DNA of 64,000 nt, taken from the NCBI GenBank assembly GCA_964405975.1, contig CAYOPW010000001.1, forward strand, positions 1-64,000. Reading direction: 5' to 3'. The notes beneath the pieces are model-generated. The model was not told where the DNA came from. It saw only the letters and a program-made list of their open reading frames with translations, and did no database searches. The stretch's first letter is position 1. Every line of letters begins with the position of its first letter. Below, piece by piece: positions 25,757 to 34,315 of the stretch. The stretch is from Hyphomicrobium_A sp964405975. GTDB lineage: Bacteria; Pseudomonadota; Alphaproteobacteria; Rhizobiales; Hyphomicrobiaceae. Position numbers and translations under genes: made by a program.

Positions 25757-26236
25757 ATGACGATGGAACGGGTGCCGATGACTGTTGAGGGGTTCCAGAG
25801 ACTGGAGATTGAGCTTCAGCGCCTCAAGTCAGAGGAACGTCCCCGTATCATTCAACTCATTGCCGAAGCGCGTGAGCACGGTGATCTTTCCGAGAACGCC
25901 GAGTATCACGCCGCCAAGGAAGCCCAGGGTCTCAATGAGGCGAAAGTCGCCGAATTCGAAGATCGCTTGCGGCGCGCCGACGTGATTGACACCTCCAAGC
26001 TGTCGGGCAAGACGGTCAAATTCGGAGCGACGGTCACGCTTGTCGACGAGGACACTGATGAGAAGGTGAAATACCGGATCGTTGGGGATTTCGAGGCCAA
26101 TGTGCGCGAGGGAAAAATCTCAATCTCCTCGCCAATTGCGCGGGCGCTTATTGGTAAATCGAAAAAAGACAGCGTCGAGGTTGTGACACCCAAGGGCGCG
26201 CGCTCGTACGAAATCCTCAAAATCGAGTGGAAGTAA
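25757..26236 (+). CDS. greA: Transcription elongation factor GreA, 159 aa
   Basis: Rescues backtracked RNA polymerase by stimulating cleavage of the transcript. The coiled coil (residues 1-75) carries the tip GDLSENAEYHAAKEAQ with the two acidic residues needed for cleavage; the FKBP-like domain follows (VKFGATVTLVDEDTDEK, SSPIARALIGKSKKDSV). Length matches the family. It follows carB by 112 bp on the same strand, with the Lrp gene converging 12 bp away. Confidence 0.97.
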   Translation: MTMERVPMTVEGFQRLEIELQRLKSEERPRIIQLIAEAREHGDLSENAEYHAAKEAQGLNEAKVAEFEDRLRRADVIDTSKLSGKTVKFGATVTLVDEDTDEKVKYRIVGDFEANVREGKISISSPIARALIGKSKKDSVEVVTPKGARSYEILKIEWK

Positions 26237-26248
26237 CGCGCTCCTCGT

Positions 26249-26737
26249 TCACTTCGTTGGTTCGCTGGGTACGGTAATGGGTACGCCGGGGTCACGCTTC
26301 GCACGCCGAATGGTAAGGAACGTCTTGACGCTCGCCACGTTGGGCGCGGTGGTGAGCTCGTCTAAGATAAACTCCTGGAATGTGGGTAGGTCCCGCGCAA
26401 TGCATTTGAGCATGAAGTCACTTTCGCCTGACAGCATGTAGGCTTCGCGCACCAGCGGCCAGCCAAGAACCAAGTTTTCGAAAGCACGCAACTCCGCCTC
26501 GGCCTGGTTGTGCAACCCGACCATCGCAAACGCGGTGAGCTCAAAGCCAAGCGCCGGCTCATCGAGGAGGACAGTGTAACCGGCAATAAGGCCGGCCTCC
26601 TCCAGTGCACGCACGCGGCGCAAGCACGGCGGTGCGGAAAGGCCGACGCGGTTGGCAAGCGCCACGTTTGTCATGTGGCCGTCGCCTTGAAGTTCTTTGA
26701 GGATGCGCCAATCGATGGCGTCGAGGCGGACGGGCAT
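26249..26737 (-). CDS. Lrp/AsnC family transcriptional regulator, 162 aa
   Basis: An N-terminal winged helix (LDAIDWRILKELQGDGHMTN, then VALANRVGLSAPPCLRRVRA) and a RAM effector domain (TAFAMVGLHNQAEAELRAFE, YMLSGESDFMLKCIARDL, VASVKTFLTIRR) make this a canonical Lrp-type regulator. Such proteins respond to amino acids and form octamers on DNA. The neighbouring genes give no clue to its targets. In other Rhizobiales similar regulators lie beside trxB; no trxB is present here. It converges on greA. Confidence 0.93.
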   Translation of the reverse strand: MPVRLDAIDWRILKELQGDGHMTNVALANRVGLSAPPCLRRVRALEEAGLIAGYTVLLDEPALGFELTAFAMVGLHNQAEAELRAFENLVLGWPLVREAYMLSGESDFMLKCIARDLPTFQEFILDELTTAPNVASVKTFLTIRRAKRDPGVPITVPSEPTK

Positions 26738-26927
26738 GGGAAGTGGCTCCCTCGGAAAACGTCAGCAGAGGCCTTGCATAGCGCCGCGGGCCGGGCTTGT
26801 GCAACTCAGACACGGACTTATGGCAGCCACACATTACTGGCGTTTTGTGGCCCCCACGGCCGCCATGCGTTCTTGCCTCGGGAAGATGACTCGACTCTTA
26901 AGCCGCTAGCGGAGAGAAGAACGTCTG

Positions 26928-27944
26928 ATGACAGCCGACTTGCGCAGCGCCACTGGTTCTTCTTCTCGCCCACTGGCTGGAGCGCGGGCGTGGCTCATCA
27001 CGGCAGGAATGGCCGGTATGGACGCGCAGGTGCGAGGCGTCGCCGATGCGCTGGGCCTTGACTACGAGATGAAGCATGTCTTGCCGAAAGGCATTTGGAA
27101 GCTCGCCGCACCTTGGGGCCCAGTTGCCCCCGCAGAACGCTTCGGGCAACCGGGATCGCTATTTGCGCCACCTTGGCCGGAGGTCGCAATCTCATTAGGC
27201 CGCCGCAGCGTCCCCTATATGCGTGCTTTGCGGCGGCGGGCGGGGTCTGAGACGTTTACGATCATGATGCTGGATACGAGGGCGGGGCTGAAAGTGGCAG
27301 ATGTGATCTGGGTTCCCGAACACGATCGTCTCCGTGGTGACAACGTCATCACAACGCTAACATCGCCGCACAGCTTCACTGCAAAGCGGCTTTGCGAACT
27401 GCGCAGCACCGTGCCGCCGGGGATCGCGGCGGTGCCCCGTCCGCGCGTGGCCGTAATCTTGGGCGGCAGGAACAAGATCTACACGTACACCGATGCGGAC
27501 TATGCCCGCTTGGAATGTGGTCTGCGATCTCTGGGGCAACTGGGCGCAAGTTTTCTGATCACCCCTTCGCGGCGGACGCACGCGAGGCTGTTGGAGGTTG
27601 CGGAGGCGGCAACGAGGGACTTTCCGCGGATGTTGTGGAAGGGAGACGAGCCAAATCCGTACGCAGACTTTCTTGCCCAGGCAGATGTGCTCGTCGTTAC
27701 CGCAGATAGCGTGAACATGACTGGAGAAGCCTGCGCCACAGGGCGCCCAGTGCTCGTGTTCGCGCCATCGGGCGGCTCAGCGAAGTTCCAGCGTTTTCAT
27801 GCCGCATTGCAAGCGCACGGCGCAACGCGACCGTTGCCGGATCGTCTGGACGCGGTCCCGGATTGGAGTTACGAGCCTGTGCATTCGGCCGACGATATCG
27901 CTGCGCAGATAGAGCAACGCTGGCGTCAGCGCCGGCCCGCGTAG
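26928..27944 (+). CDS. Mitochondrial fission ELM1-like family protein, 338 aa
   Basis: The N-terminal segment AWLITAGMAGMDAQVRGVAD, the middle VAVILGGRNKIYTYTDADY and the NMTGEACATGRPVLVFAP tail region match the bacterial ELM1-like family, which looks like a two-domain glycosyltransferase (GT-B fold). Many alphaproteobacteria have one copy; the substrate is not known. The ATG follows GGAGAGAAG. The CPBP protease gene starts 17 bp downstream and ABC-F ATPase follows, so they may form an operon. Confidence 0.75.
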   Translation: MTADLRSATGSSSRPLAGARAWLITAGMAGMDAQVRGVADALGLDYEMKHVLPKGIWKLAAPWGPVAPAERFGQPGSLFAPPWPEVAISLGRRSVPYMRALRRRAGSETFTIMMLDTRAGLKVADVIWVPEHDRLRGDNVITTLTSPHSFTAKRLCELRSTVPPGIAAVPRPRVAVILGGRNKIYTYTDADYARLECGLRSLGQLGASFLITPSRRTHARLLEVAEAATRDFPRMLWKGDEPNPYADFLAQADVLVVTADSVNMTGEACATGRPVLVFAPSGGSAKFQRFHAALQAHGATRPLPDRLDAVPDWSYEPVHSADDIAAQIEQRWRQRRPA

Positions 27945-27960
27945 CCGGGGATAAGACAGG

Positions 27961-28689
27961 GTGGGGAGCATCTTTTCTCCAACAGAGGCGTTGAGCGCAG
28001 GGGGAACGCTTTCCATTGCAAAGCCTTCGCAATTGCGCCGCGTATGGCTCACAGTGGAGCTAGCGCTCGTTTACGTCGGCGCTCCGCTCGCCATGATGTC
28101 GGTTGTGTATGACCATCGGCTACCGATCTTCGTTGCGCTGGTTCCGGTGCTGGCCGTCATTATGGCCTTTTTGCTCGTCGATCCGACATTCTCGCTGAGA
28201 CGCGAGCTGACGCGCGGGTTCGGCTGGCGCTCGATGTTTTGGATCCTAGTGGTATTCGTAATCGGCGGCGGGGCGGTTGCGCTTTACATCTGGCACTATC
28301 ACCCAAGCTGGTTGTTTGAATTCCCTCGTAATCGGCCCGAAACGTACACACGCATCATGCTGCTCTATCCGGCGATGTCGGTGGTCGTGCAGGAACTTTT
28401 CTACCGGACATTCTATTTCCATCGTTATGGCGTGCTGTTCGGCAATGCATGGTGGCTGGCCATTCTGTTGAACGGTGCGTTGTTCGGCTTCGGTCATATT
28501 GTGATCGGTACTCAGGTTGCCATGCTTGGCACCATGGTGACGGGGACACTGTTTGCCATCCGCTATGCGTTGACGCGATCATTCTGGGCTGTGTTTATTG
28601 AGCACACGCTGTGGGGCGCGCTCGTATTTACGGTGGGGCTCGGGCGCTTTTTCTTCACCGGCGTCCCGATCCTTGGCTGGCGCTGGTAG
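27961..28689 (+). CDS. CPBP (CAAX-type) intramembrane metalloprotease family protein, 242 aa
   Basis: Six or so membrane helices with the family motifs: QELFYRTFYFHRY (the usual EExxxR motif, with the first Glu replaced by Gln), LFGFGHIVIG (FxxxH) and FIEHTLWG with a further His. Proteases of this family process prenylated or bacteriocin-type substrates in eukaryotes and bacteria; the local target is unknown. The GTG at 27961 is the frame start and gives the full first helix; it lies 17 bp after the ELM1-like gene, whose ribosome site is weak. The missing first Glu is a reason to check activity. Confidence 0.75.
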   Translation: MGSIFSPTEALSAGGTLSIAKPSQLRRVWLTVELALVYVGAPLAMMSVVYDHRLPIFVALVPVLAVIMAFLLVDPTFSLRRELTRGFGWRSMFWILVVFVIGGGAVALYIWHYHPSWLFEFPRNRPETYTRIMLLYPAMSVVVQELFYRTFYFHRYGVLFGNAWWLAILLNGALFGFGHIVIGTQVAMLGTMVTGTLFAIRYALTRSFWAVFIEHTLWGALVFTVGLGRFFFTGVPILGWRW

Positions 28690-28776
28690 CGAAATTAGGA
28701 AGCATTGAGCAAATGGCGCTGATCGGATAGAAAGCCGCCAATCCCCATCACACCAAGTATGCAGAGGCGCCGATCG

Positions 28777-30435
28777 ATGGCCACGCCGCAGTACGTTTTT
28801 CACATGCAAAACCTCTCGAAGACCTATCCGGGGGGAAAGCAGGTCCTGAAGGACATTTCGCTATCGTTCCTGCCCGGCGCCAAAATAGGCGTCGTTGGAC
28901 TTAACGGTGCGGGAAAGTCGACCTTGCTCAAGATTATGGCCGGACAAGTCACGGACTTTTCAGGCGAAGCATGGGCTGCCGACGGTATCAAGGCCGGGTA
29001 CTTGGCCCAGGAGCCGGAGCTCGATCCCGAAAAGGATGTCCTCGGAAACGCCATGGAGGGCGTTGCGGAGAAGAAGGTGCTTGTCGATCGCTATAACGAG
29101 CTCGCCGCCAACTATTCCGACGAGACCGCAGAGGAGATGGCAAAGCTCCAAGACGCCATCGACGCGCAGGATCTGTGGGATCTTGATACGCAAGTGGAAC
29201 AGGCGTTGGATGCGTTACGCTGTCCACCAGGAGACGCGGATGTCACCAGGCTTTCGGGTGGCGAGCGCCGCCGCGTCGCGCTGACGCGCCTCTTGTTGTC
29301 CAAGCCCGACATTCTCATGCTCGATGAACCGACCAACCATCTGGATGCGGAGAGTGTTGCCTGGCTGGAACGTTACCTCAAGGAGTATGCGGGCTGCGTG
29401 ATTTTAGTGACGCATGACCGCTACTTCCTCGATAACATTACCGCGTGGACGCTGGAGTTAGATCGCGGCGAGGGCGTTCCCTACAAGGGCAACTACTCAA
29501 GCTGGCTAGAGCAGAAAGCCAAACGTCTGGAAGTCGAGAAGGGTCAGGAAGAATCCAAGCAGCGCACGTTGAAGCGTGAGCTGGAATGGATCCGGGCATC
29601 TCCAAGAGCGCGGCAGGCCAAATCGAAGGCGCGCATCACCGCTTACGAGAAACTTGCCGAGGAAGCAGGGCGGGAACAGACCGGCCGCGCGACCATCCAG
29701 GTCGCGCCAGGACCCCGGCTGGGTGGCGTTGTCATCGAGACCGACGGTTTGACGAAAGGCTTCGGTGACCGGCTACTCGTTGAAGACCTCTCGTTCAAAC
29801 TGCCGCCCGGCGGAATTGTCGGCGTGATCGGGCCTAACGGTGCCGGCAAGACGACGCTGTTCAAAATGCTGACCGGTCAGGAAAAGCCCGATGCCGGGAG
29901 CATCAAGCTCGGTGAGACGGTACAACTCTCCTATGTCGATCAGTCGCGTGATCACCTCGATGACAAGAAAACGGTGTGGGAGGAAATTTCTGGCGGTTTA
30001 GATCAGCTTATGGTGGGTAAGCGCGAGATGCCGAGCCGCGCCTACGTCGGGTGGTTCAACTTCAAAGGGCCTGATCAGCAAAAGAAAGTCGGGCTGCTCT
30101 CAGGCGGCGAGCGCAACCGCGTGCATCTTGCCAAAATGCTCAAAAAGGGCGGCAACCTGTTGCTGCTCGACGAACCGACAAACGATCTCGACACCGAAAC
30201 ATTGTCAGCGCTTGAAGCTGCGCTTGAAGACTTCCCCGGTTGTGCCGTGATCATCAGCCATGATCGCTTCTTCCTGGATCGCATCGCGACCCACATCCTC
30301 GCGTTCGAAGGCGATAGCCATGTGGAATGGTTTGAAGGAAACTTTGCCGACTACGAGGAGGACAAGAAGCGCCGCTTAGGCGATGCCGCCGTTGAGCCGC
30401 ACCGCATCAAATATAAACGGTTTGAACGGGCCTAG
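28777..30435 (+). CDS. ettA: Energy-dependent translational throttle protein EttA (ABC-F), 552 aa
   Basis: Soluble ABC-F ATPase that binds the ribosomal E site and gates the first peptide bond by ADP/ATP ratio. Domain 1 has GLNGAGKSTLLKIMAG and LSGGERRRVALTRLLLSKP; an arm and linker of about 70 residues (YKGNYSSWLEQKAKRLEVEK) leads to domain 2 with GPNGAGKTTLFKMLTGQ and LSGGERNRVHLAKML. The length and the charged linker fit EttA (555 residues in E. coli). GAGG lies 9 bases ahead of ATG 28777, and an upstream ATG at 28759 is in frame but less likely. Confidence 0.95.
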   Translation: MATPQYVFHMQNLSKTYPGGKQVLKDISLSFLPGAKIGVVGLNGAGKSTLLKIMAGQVTDFSGEAWAADGIKAGYLAQEPELDPEKDVLGNAMEGVAEKKVLVDRYNELAANYSDETAEEMAKLQDAIDAQDLWDLDTQVEQALDALRCPPGDADVTRLSGGERRRVALTRLLLSKPDILMLDEPTNHLDAESVAWLERYLKEYAGCVILVTHDRYFLDNITAWTLELDRGEGVPYKGNYSSWLEQKAKRLEVEKGQEESKQRTLKRELEWIRASPRARQAKSKARITAYEKLAEEAGREQTGRATIQVAPGPRLGGVVIETDGLTKGFGDRLLVEDLSFKLPPGGIVGVIGPNGAGKTTLFKMLTGQEKPDAGSIKLGETVQLSYVDQSRDHLDDKKTVWEEISGGLDQLMVGKREMPSRAYVGWFNFKGPDQQKKVGLLSGGERNRVHLAKMLKKGGNLLLLDEPTNDLDTETLSALEAALEDFPGCAVIISHDRFFLDRIATHILAFEGDSHVEWFEGNFADYEEDKKRRLGDAAVEPHRIKYKRFERA

Positions 30436-30477
30436 GGCATTGGCGGATTAGGCATCGCTGTTGGCTGCGGTCCGTCA

Positions 30478-30915
30478 TCACTTGGAGTCGATAGGCCCCG
30501 CGACGTTTCGCAACATTGCTGTGAGCCGTGACACATTGCCTGAGCCAAGCTCTTGGGCAAGGTAGGTTTGTGCTTTTGACCAGTACGGCAACGCCCTTTT
30601 TAGTTTTTCCTTCCCGCGCTGTGTCAGTTCGGCCATGCGCACGCGCCTATCATCGCCGGCAAAGGCGACAAGGTACCCGCTGCGTTCGAGCGGCTTCAGA
30701 TTGCGAGCCAGTGCGCTGCGCTCCATCCCCAGGATCGCCGCAAGTTTCGTGAAGGAGATCGGCCCTGTCTGCGCCAGCACGGCCATCACATTGAACTGCG
30801 TGGTTCTCAAACCGGTTGGCTTGAGAACCTCATCATAGTAGCGCGCAACAATTCTTGAGGTGCGCCGAAGGAGGAAGTTCAAGCATCCTCTCGTGTCTTC
30901 CAACTGCGTGGCCAA
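30478..30915 (-). CDS. MarR family transcriptional regulator, 145 aa
   Basis: A winged helix with the MarR pattern: LNFLLRRTSRIVARYYDEVL, LRTTQFNVMAVLAQTGPISF, the recognition helix LAAILGMERSALARNLKPLE and a beta wing (VAFAGDDRRVRMAELTQRG). It is divergent from the hydrolase/GST genes. A 16-bp perfect palindrome at 31057-31072 lies between the two start codons and fits its binding site, so it probably represses that pair until a ligand, often an aromatic compound, is bound. The ligand is unknown. Confidence 0.88.
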   Translation of the reverse strand: MATQLEDTRGCLNFLLRRTSRIVARYYDEVLKPTGLRTTQFNVMAVLAQTGPISFTKLAAILGMERSALARNLKPLERSGYLVAFAGDDRRVRMAELTQRGKEKLKRALPYWSKAQTYLAQELGSGNVSRLTAMLRNVAGPIDSK

Positions 30916-31056
30916 TCTTCAAGATCCTTCATCAAATCCACCAGCCGGTCTTATGCCGCCGGGCGGCCATTCTAGTCAAAGGCGCGCTCTCTTACGCGCA
31001 ACAAGCGATTGTTGATCATCGAACAGATTGCTTCACGGATACCGATGTGTCATATT

Positions 31057-31072
31057 AGGGGTATATACCCCT
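31057..31072. promoter_or_regulatory. Perfect 16-bp palindrome AGGGGTAT-ATACCCCT
   Basis: The palindrome lies between the MarR-family start (30915, minus) and the hydrolase start (31140, plus), about 68 bp upstream of the latter. MarR dimers bind palindromes of roughly this size next to or inside promoters, so it is the strongest candidate operator in this region. Confidence 0.65.
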
Positions 31073-31139
31073 TTTATTCCGTTCGCAAAATATGGGTGTT
31101 GGTGGTGATGTGATTGTCGATGCCTAGGGAGAAGTAGCA

Positions 31140-32093
31140 TTGAGCACGCTCGCATGGTTCCTCATTATATTTGTCGGCTTTGGCGGCACGTTATGGCTTG
31201 TGTCCTTCCTCATGGAGGCTCTAAGGCCAACTCCGCATACTCCCAGCACGCTGCGCTGGGCGCCCGAGATCCCAATCGAATACGTCGAGGTCGGGGGGAA
31301 CAAGCTACGGTATGTCAAAGCCGGCACGGGACCCGTTATCGTCTTGCTGCACACGTTGAGAACACAGCTCGACCTATTCGAGAAAGTCATACCGGAACTG
31401 GTGAAGGACTTTACCGTTTATGCGCTGGACTACCCGGGTCATGGGTATTCTGATATTCCCGAGGCTCGTTATGACGCGGACTTTTTTGCAGAATCGGTGG
31501 AAGGTTTCCTTGAGAAGCTCAACCTTCGCGAAGTCACGCTTGCCGGTGTGTCGATCGGCGGGGCCATTTCCCTCATCATTGCAAGTCGAGGCAATCGGCG
31601 GGTGGCGCGCGCGGTCGCGATAAATCCCTATGACTACGCCAAGGGCCGGGGAATGGCGCGCAGCTCTATGCTCGGTTGGGTGCTTACCTGCGCGTCTCTT
31701 GTTCCTTTCATTGGCGAGACATTCATGCGGTTAAGAAATCCCATGGTCGTGAAATCCGTTCTTCGCGGCTGTGTCGCAGACCCAGAGAGCATCTCGCCAG
31801 CACTCATGAATGAAATGTATCTGGTGGGAAATCGCGCCGGTCACTATCGCGCGTTCATAAGTCTGCTTCGCTACTCACCAAGCTGGGAAGAGGCCACAAA
31901 GGATTATGGGCAGATCACAATACCCGTCCTTTTGATTTGGGGTAGCGAGGACTGGGCGCGACCATCGGAGCGGGAGCACGACCGTAAACTTGTGCCCGCC
32001 GCCAAAATGGTGACCGTCGATGGCGGCGGGCACTTCCTAGCGCTCGATAGACCCCAAGCCGTGGTTGCGTACATGAAGGACTTCATCGGCTAA
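31140..32093 (+). CDS. Membrane-anchored alpha/beta hydrolase, 317 aa
   Basis: An N-terminal helix (residues 5-25, AWFLIIFVGFGGTLWLVSF) anchors an alpha/beta hydrolase. The nucleophile elbow is GVSIGG near residue 140, the acidic residue lies in GSEDWARPSE near 280, and the histidine in GGGHFLALDRP near 305. Substrate is unknown, but pairing with a glutathione transferase under a MarR regulator suggests detoxification of a hydrophobic ester or epoxide (inference). TTG start with AGGGAGAAG 6 bases upstream. The GST start lies 22 bp after its stop. Confidence 0.85.
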   Translation: MSTLAWFLIIFVGFGGTLWLVSFLMEALRPTPHTPSTLRWAPEIPIEYVEVGGNKLRYVKAGTGPVIVLLHTLRTQLDLFEKVIPELVKDFTVYALDYPGHGYSDIPEARYDADFFAESVEGFLEKLNLREVTLAGVSIGGAISLIIASRGNRRVARAVAINPYDYAKGRGMARSSMLGWVLTCASLVPFIGETFMRLRNPMVVKSVLRGCVADPESISPALMNEMYLVGNRAGHYRAFISLLRYSPSWEEATKDYGQITIPVLLIWGSEDWARPSEREHDRKLVPAAKMVTVDGGGHFLALDRPQAVVAYMKDFIG

Positions 32094-32115
32094 GGCGATG
32101 GGAGGGCAAAACGCC

Positions 32116-32736
32116 ATGTATGTGCTTTATGGTTTTCCGGGATCGCGGACGACACGCGTCACGTGGACGCTCGAGGAGATAGGAGCGGACTATGAGTTTG
32201 TGGCGACGCATCCACATTCCAAGATCGCATACTCGGTCAATCCAAGCGGTAAGCTGCCGGCACTGAAAATCGAGGACAGAACGATCATTGACTCAATCGC
32301 GATCTGTTCCTACCTGGCAGACTGCCACCTGGAGGCAAATCTTACATACAGCCCTGGCACAATCGAACGAGGGCAGCTGGATAGCTGGCTTCAGTTTGCA
32401 GCACTCGATCTGGAGGCCCCACTTTGGATGTTTAACCGCCAGACAAGGCTCCTTCCCAAGCCGAAGCGCACGCCTGACATCCTGGATTTATGTACTGGAG
32501 ACTGGGAAAGCGCCGTCAGAACGATGGCTGTTCGTCTTGGCGACAAGGCGTACGCAATGGGTGAGCAGTTCACAATTGCCGATGTTGTATTGGGACACAT
32601 CGGCCGCTGGGCAGCGCGGATGAAGTATCCCATCGATCCGCAGTCCGTGATCTCATACTTTGATCGTGTGCATAAGCGTCCGGCGCTTGCACGCGCCCTG
32701 GAAAGGGAAAGCGCTGCCGCGACGGCGTCTGCTTAA
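32116..32736 (+). CDS. Glutathione S-transferase family protein, 206 aa
   Basis: Thioredoxin-like N-terminal domain (MYVLYGFPGSRTTRVTWTLE, NPSGKLPALKIEDRTIIDS with the cis-proline and SI glutathione-binding pattern) and a C-terminal helical domain (LDSWLQFAALDLEAPLWMFN, GEQFTIADVVLGHIGRWAAR). It belongs to the bacterial GST superfamily, detoxifying electrophiles. ATG 32116 is preferred to 32098 because GGAGGG lies 9 bases ahead. It follows the hydrolase in the same operon, under the MarR palindrome. Confidence 0.88.
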   Translation: MYVLYGFPGSRTTRVTWTLEEIGADYEFVATHPHSKIAYSVNPSGKLPALKIEDRTIIDSIAICSYLADCHLEANLTYSPGTIERGQLDSWLQFAALDLEAPLWMFNRQTRLLPKPKRTPDILDLCTGDWESAVRTMAVRLGDKAYAMGEQFTIADVVLGHIGRWAARMKYPIDPQSVISYFDRVHKRPALARALERESAAATASA

Positions 32737-32755
32737 CGTTCAAACGCGCAAACTT

Positions 32756-33361
32756 CTATCGATTGAGGGCGACGACGAGAGATTTCGGGTTTCCGCCGTT
32801 CTCGCTGATGTAGTTCTGGAACAAGTTATCGAGAAACGACGTCATCCAAAAACCAATCACCTGGGCATCGCGAACTTTGTGGGTTTTACCTCTGCGCACC
32901 ACGAGCCAGCGCACATCGTAGCTGTCCCCATTGCGGAGCTTGATTCGGGTATCGACGTAAGTACCATAGGTGGCACCGCGGGACTGCGCCGTCACGATAA
33001 TACGCGCCACGGGATACCTTGGAGACTCCTTGGCGGCGTAACGGGCGATGAAGTTGACCATGCCGCTGTAATAAGTGGGGCGGTCAGAACGCGGCAGACG
33101 CCCGGCGTAGGATCCCAATGCGGAAAGACCGATCGAGGGAACATCGGCATTGGCCGCAAGAACTTTAGCAAACTGTGCAGATGAACCGGTGCGGTGGGCT
33201 GCCAGGAGTTCGTTGCCCACCCTCTTCATATAGGCCGCAGGAGATTCGGCGCGTGCAGCAAAGCCGGTGAGTGCCAGGGCAACAGCCGCCAGCGTTATTG
33301 TTTGGACAATGCAGGATTTGCGGATACGGGGAGTGTGGCGCAGCGAAGATTCAATAATCAT
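32756..33361 (-). CDS. MlaC/Tgt2-family ABC transporter auxiliary (phospholipid-binding) protein, 201 aa
   Basis: A signal peptide (IVQTITLAAVALALTGFAARA) precedes a MlaC-like domain: AAYMKRVGNELLAAHRTGSS, the YYSGMVNFIARYAAKESPRY segment, and RWLVVRRGKTHKVRDAQVIG. MlaC carries phospholipids in the periplasm between outer and inner membrane. No Mla permease is visible nearby. The ATG at 33361 is used, as GGAG lies 10 bases ahead; its first base overlaps the stop of the 54-codon gene upstream (ATGA), so the two are translationally coupled. Confidence 0.8.
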   Translation of the reverse strand: MIIESSLRHTPRIRKSCIVQTITLAAVALALTGFAARAESPAAYMKRVGNELLAAHRTGSSAQFAKVLAANADVPSIGLSALGSYAGRLPRSDRPTYYSGMVNFIARYAAKESPRYPVARIIVTAQSRGATYGTYVDTRIKLRNGDSYDVRWLVVRRGKTHKVRDAQVIGFWMTSFLDNLFQNYISENGGNPKSLVVALNR

Positions 33362-33521
33362 ACTTTGGAGGCTCCTCCTGGAAAACGCAGGTCGCGGGCA
33401 CTGGTTAGACATACGAACACCCGCCGTTGCCTCTTCAACACAGTAAGCCATGCGCACAGCGCTAGAGCCAGAGGTTGACTGAGGATAACGACGACATTTT
33501 GAACGGATGACGGCTCAAACA
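33358..33521 (-). CDS. Small single-pass membrane protein, 54 aa, coupled to MlaC-like gene
   Basis: Too short for routine calling but well supported: GGAGG lies 7 bases ahead of its ATG, that ATG overlaps the end of the upstream PH-like gene, and its stop overlaps the start of the MlaC-like gene as ATGA. The protein has one hydrophobic stretch (NVVVILSQPLALALCAWL) and a basic tail. Function unknown. The three genes form one operon with overlapping ends, suggesting the small protein assists the MlaC-like carrier. Confidence 0.6.
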
Positions 33522-34147
33522 TGTGCGGGCCTCCACCGGCTGAATTTGGGGAGGCGCGGCCACATGACATTGAGGCGATAAAATTCTTTTGGTGGAACCA
33601 CGGTTTGGCCGAGCAACACTGCAACACGCTCGACGTCTTCCTGCAACATGCAGTTGGAGACTCCAATCAGAACTGACTTTCTTCGTTCTGGATGAACGAG
33701 AATGAGTTCGTGGCGCGTACCAGAGAGTGATGCACGCAGATGGTGTGCAATACCAACGAACGAGCTAAGCGGTTCGGTCCATTCCCAAGAGCGAAAGGTC
33801 TTGTTCTCCGTCACGGTGACCTTGGTTTCGTCGATCTCCACGGTACGTTGCACTGCGAGGCGGTCGAGCAGACGCTTTAGGGGCAAGCCGAGCAAAAAGG
33901 TGCAAAAGGCAATTGCCGCCAAAATTTCAAGGGCAAGCATTGGCCGTTGCGCAACGATGGCGCGTGCGGCCGGCGCAGCCGCCGCTTGCACGATGAGGAA
34001 AGTGCAACCAAAGGCCAGGGCAATCACGAAGGGGACAAGGAGGAGCAAAAGCGCCGTCGCCGTGCGGCGCGAGCACGTCTGTACGCTTCGGAGAGGGAGA
34101 CCAGACGGCTCGTGGGGTTCAATCCGGTCGAAGATGGCTGCACGCAT
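33515..34147 (-). CDS. Membrane protein with PH-like soluble domain, 210 aa
   Basis: Two hydrophobic segments (residues 31-58 and about 70-88, LEILAAIAFCTFLLGLPL) are followed by a beta-rich domain with VTVTENKTFRSWEWTEPLSS, HELILVHPERRKSVLIGVSN, similar in pattern to bacterial PH-like (DUF304-type) membrane proteins. Family assignment is approximate. It is the first gene of a three-gene operon with the small protein at 33358-33521 and the MlaC-like gene, and is divergent from the ArsR-methyltransferase gene. Confidence 0.6.
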   Translation of the reverse strand: MRAAIFDRIEPHEPSGLPLRSVQTCSRRTATALLLLLVPFVIALAFGCTFLIVQAAAAPAARAIVAQRPMLALEILAAIAFCTFLLGLPLKRLLDRLAVQRTVEIDETKVTVTENKTFRSWEWTEPLSSFVGIAHHLRASLSGTRHELILVHPERRKSVLIGVSNCMLQEDVERVAVLLGQTVVPPKEFYRLNVMWPRLPKFSRWRPAHV

Positions 34148-34266
34148 GATGAGTTCCGCAACTGAATGACAGATCCCGGCCAGGGTAAAAAATACGGCTT
34201 ACTCTGAGGTTAAGACCTGTGCCGAAAACGGGCGCCGAGGGCAGGAAGGCACCTGAAACGCACTTC

Positions 34267-34294
34267 TTGACACATAAACATATCTTTATATGAT
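34267..34294 (+). promoter_or_regulatory. Sigma-70-type promoter of the metF operon
   Basis: The -35 element TTGACA is perfect at 34267-34272. A 16-bp spacer leads to TATGAT at 34289-34294, one mismatch from the consensus. The start codon lies 22 bp after the -10. The palindrome at 34279-34292 overlaps the spacer and the -10 element, as expected for repression. Confidence 0.65.
34279..34292. promoter_or_regulatory. Operator CATATCTTTATATG over the metF promoter
   Basis: The arms CATAT and ATATG are perfectly inverted around CTTT. The site sits across the promoter of the ArsR-methyltransferase gene, so this protein probably represses its own operon. ArsR-type regulators of methionine metabolism in proteobacteria (SahR) respond to S-adenosylhomocysteine and bind A/T-rich palindromes of this style, as I recall. 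Confidence 0.55.
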
Positions 34295-34315
34295 CGGCGG
34301 CCACAGGAGGGTCTC

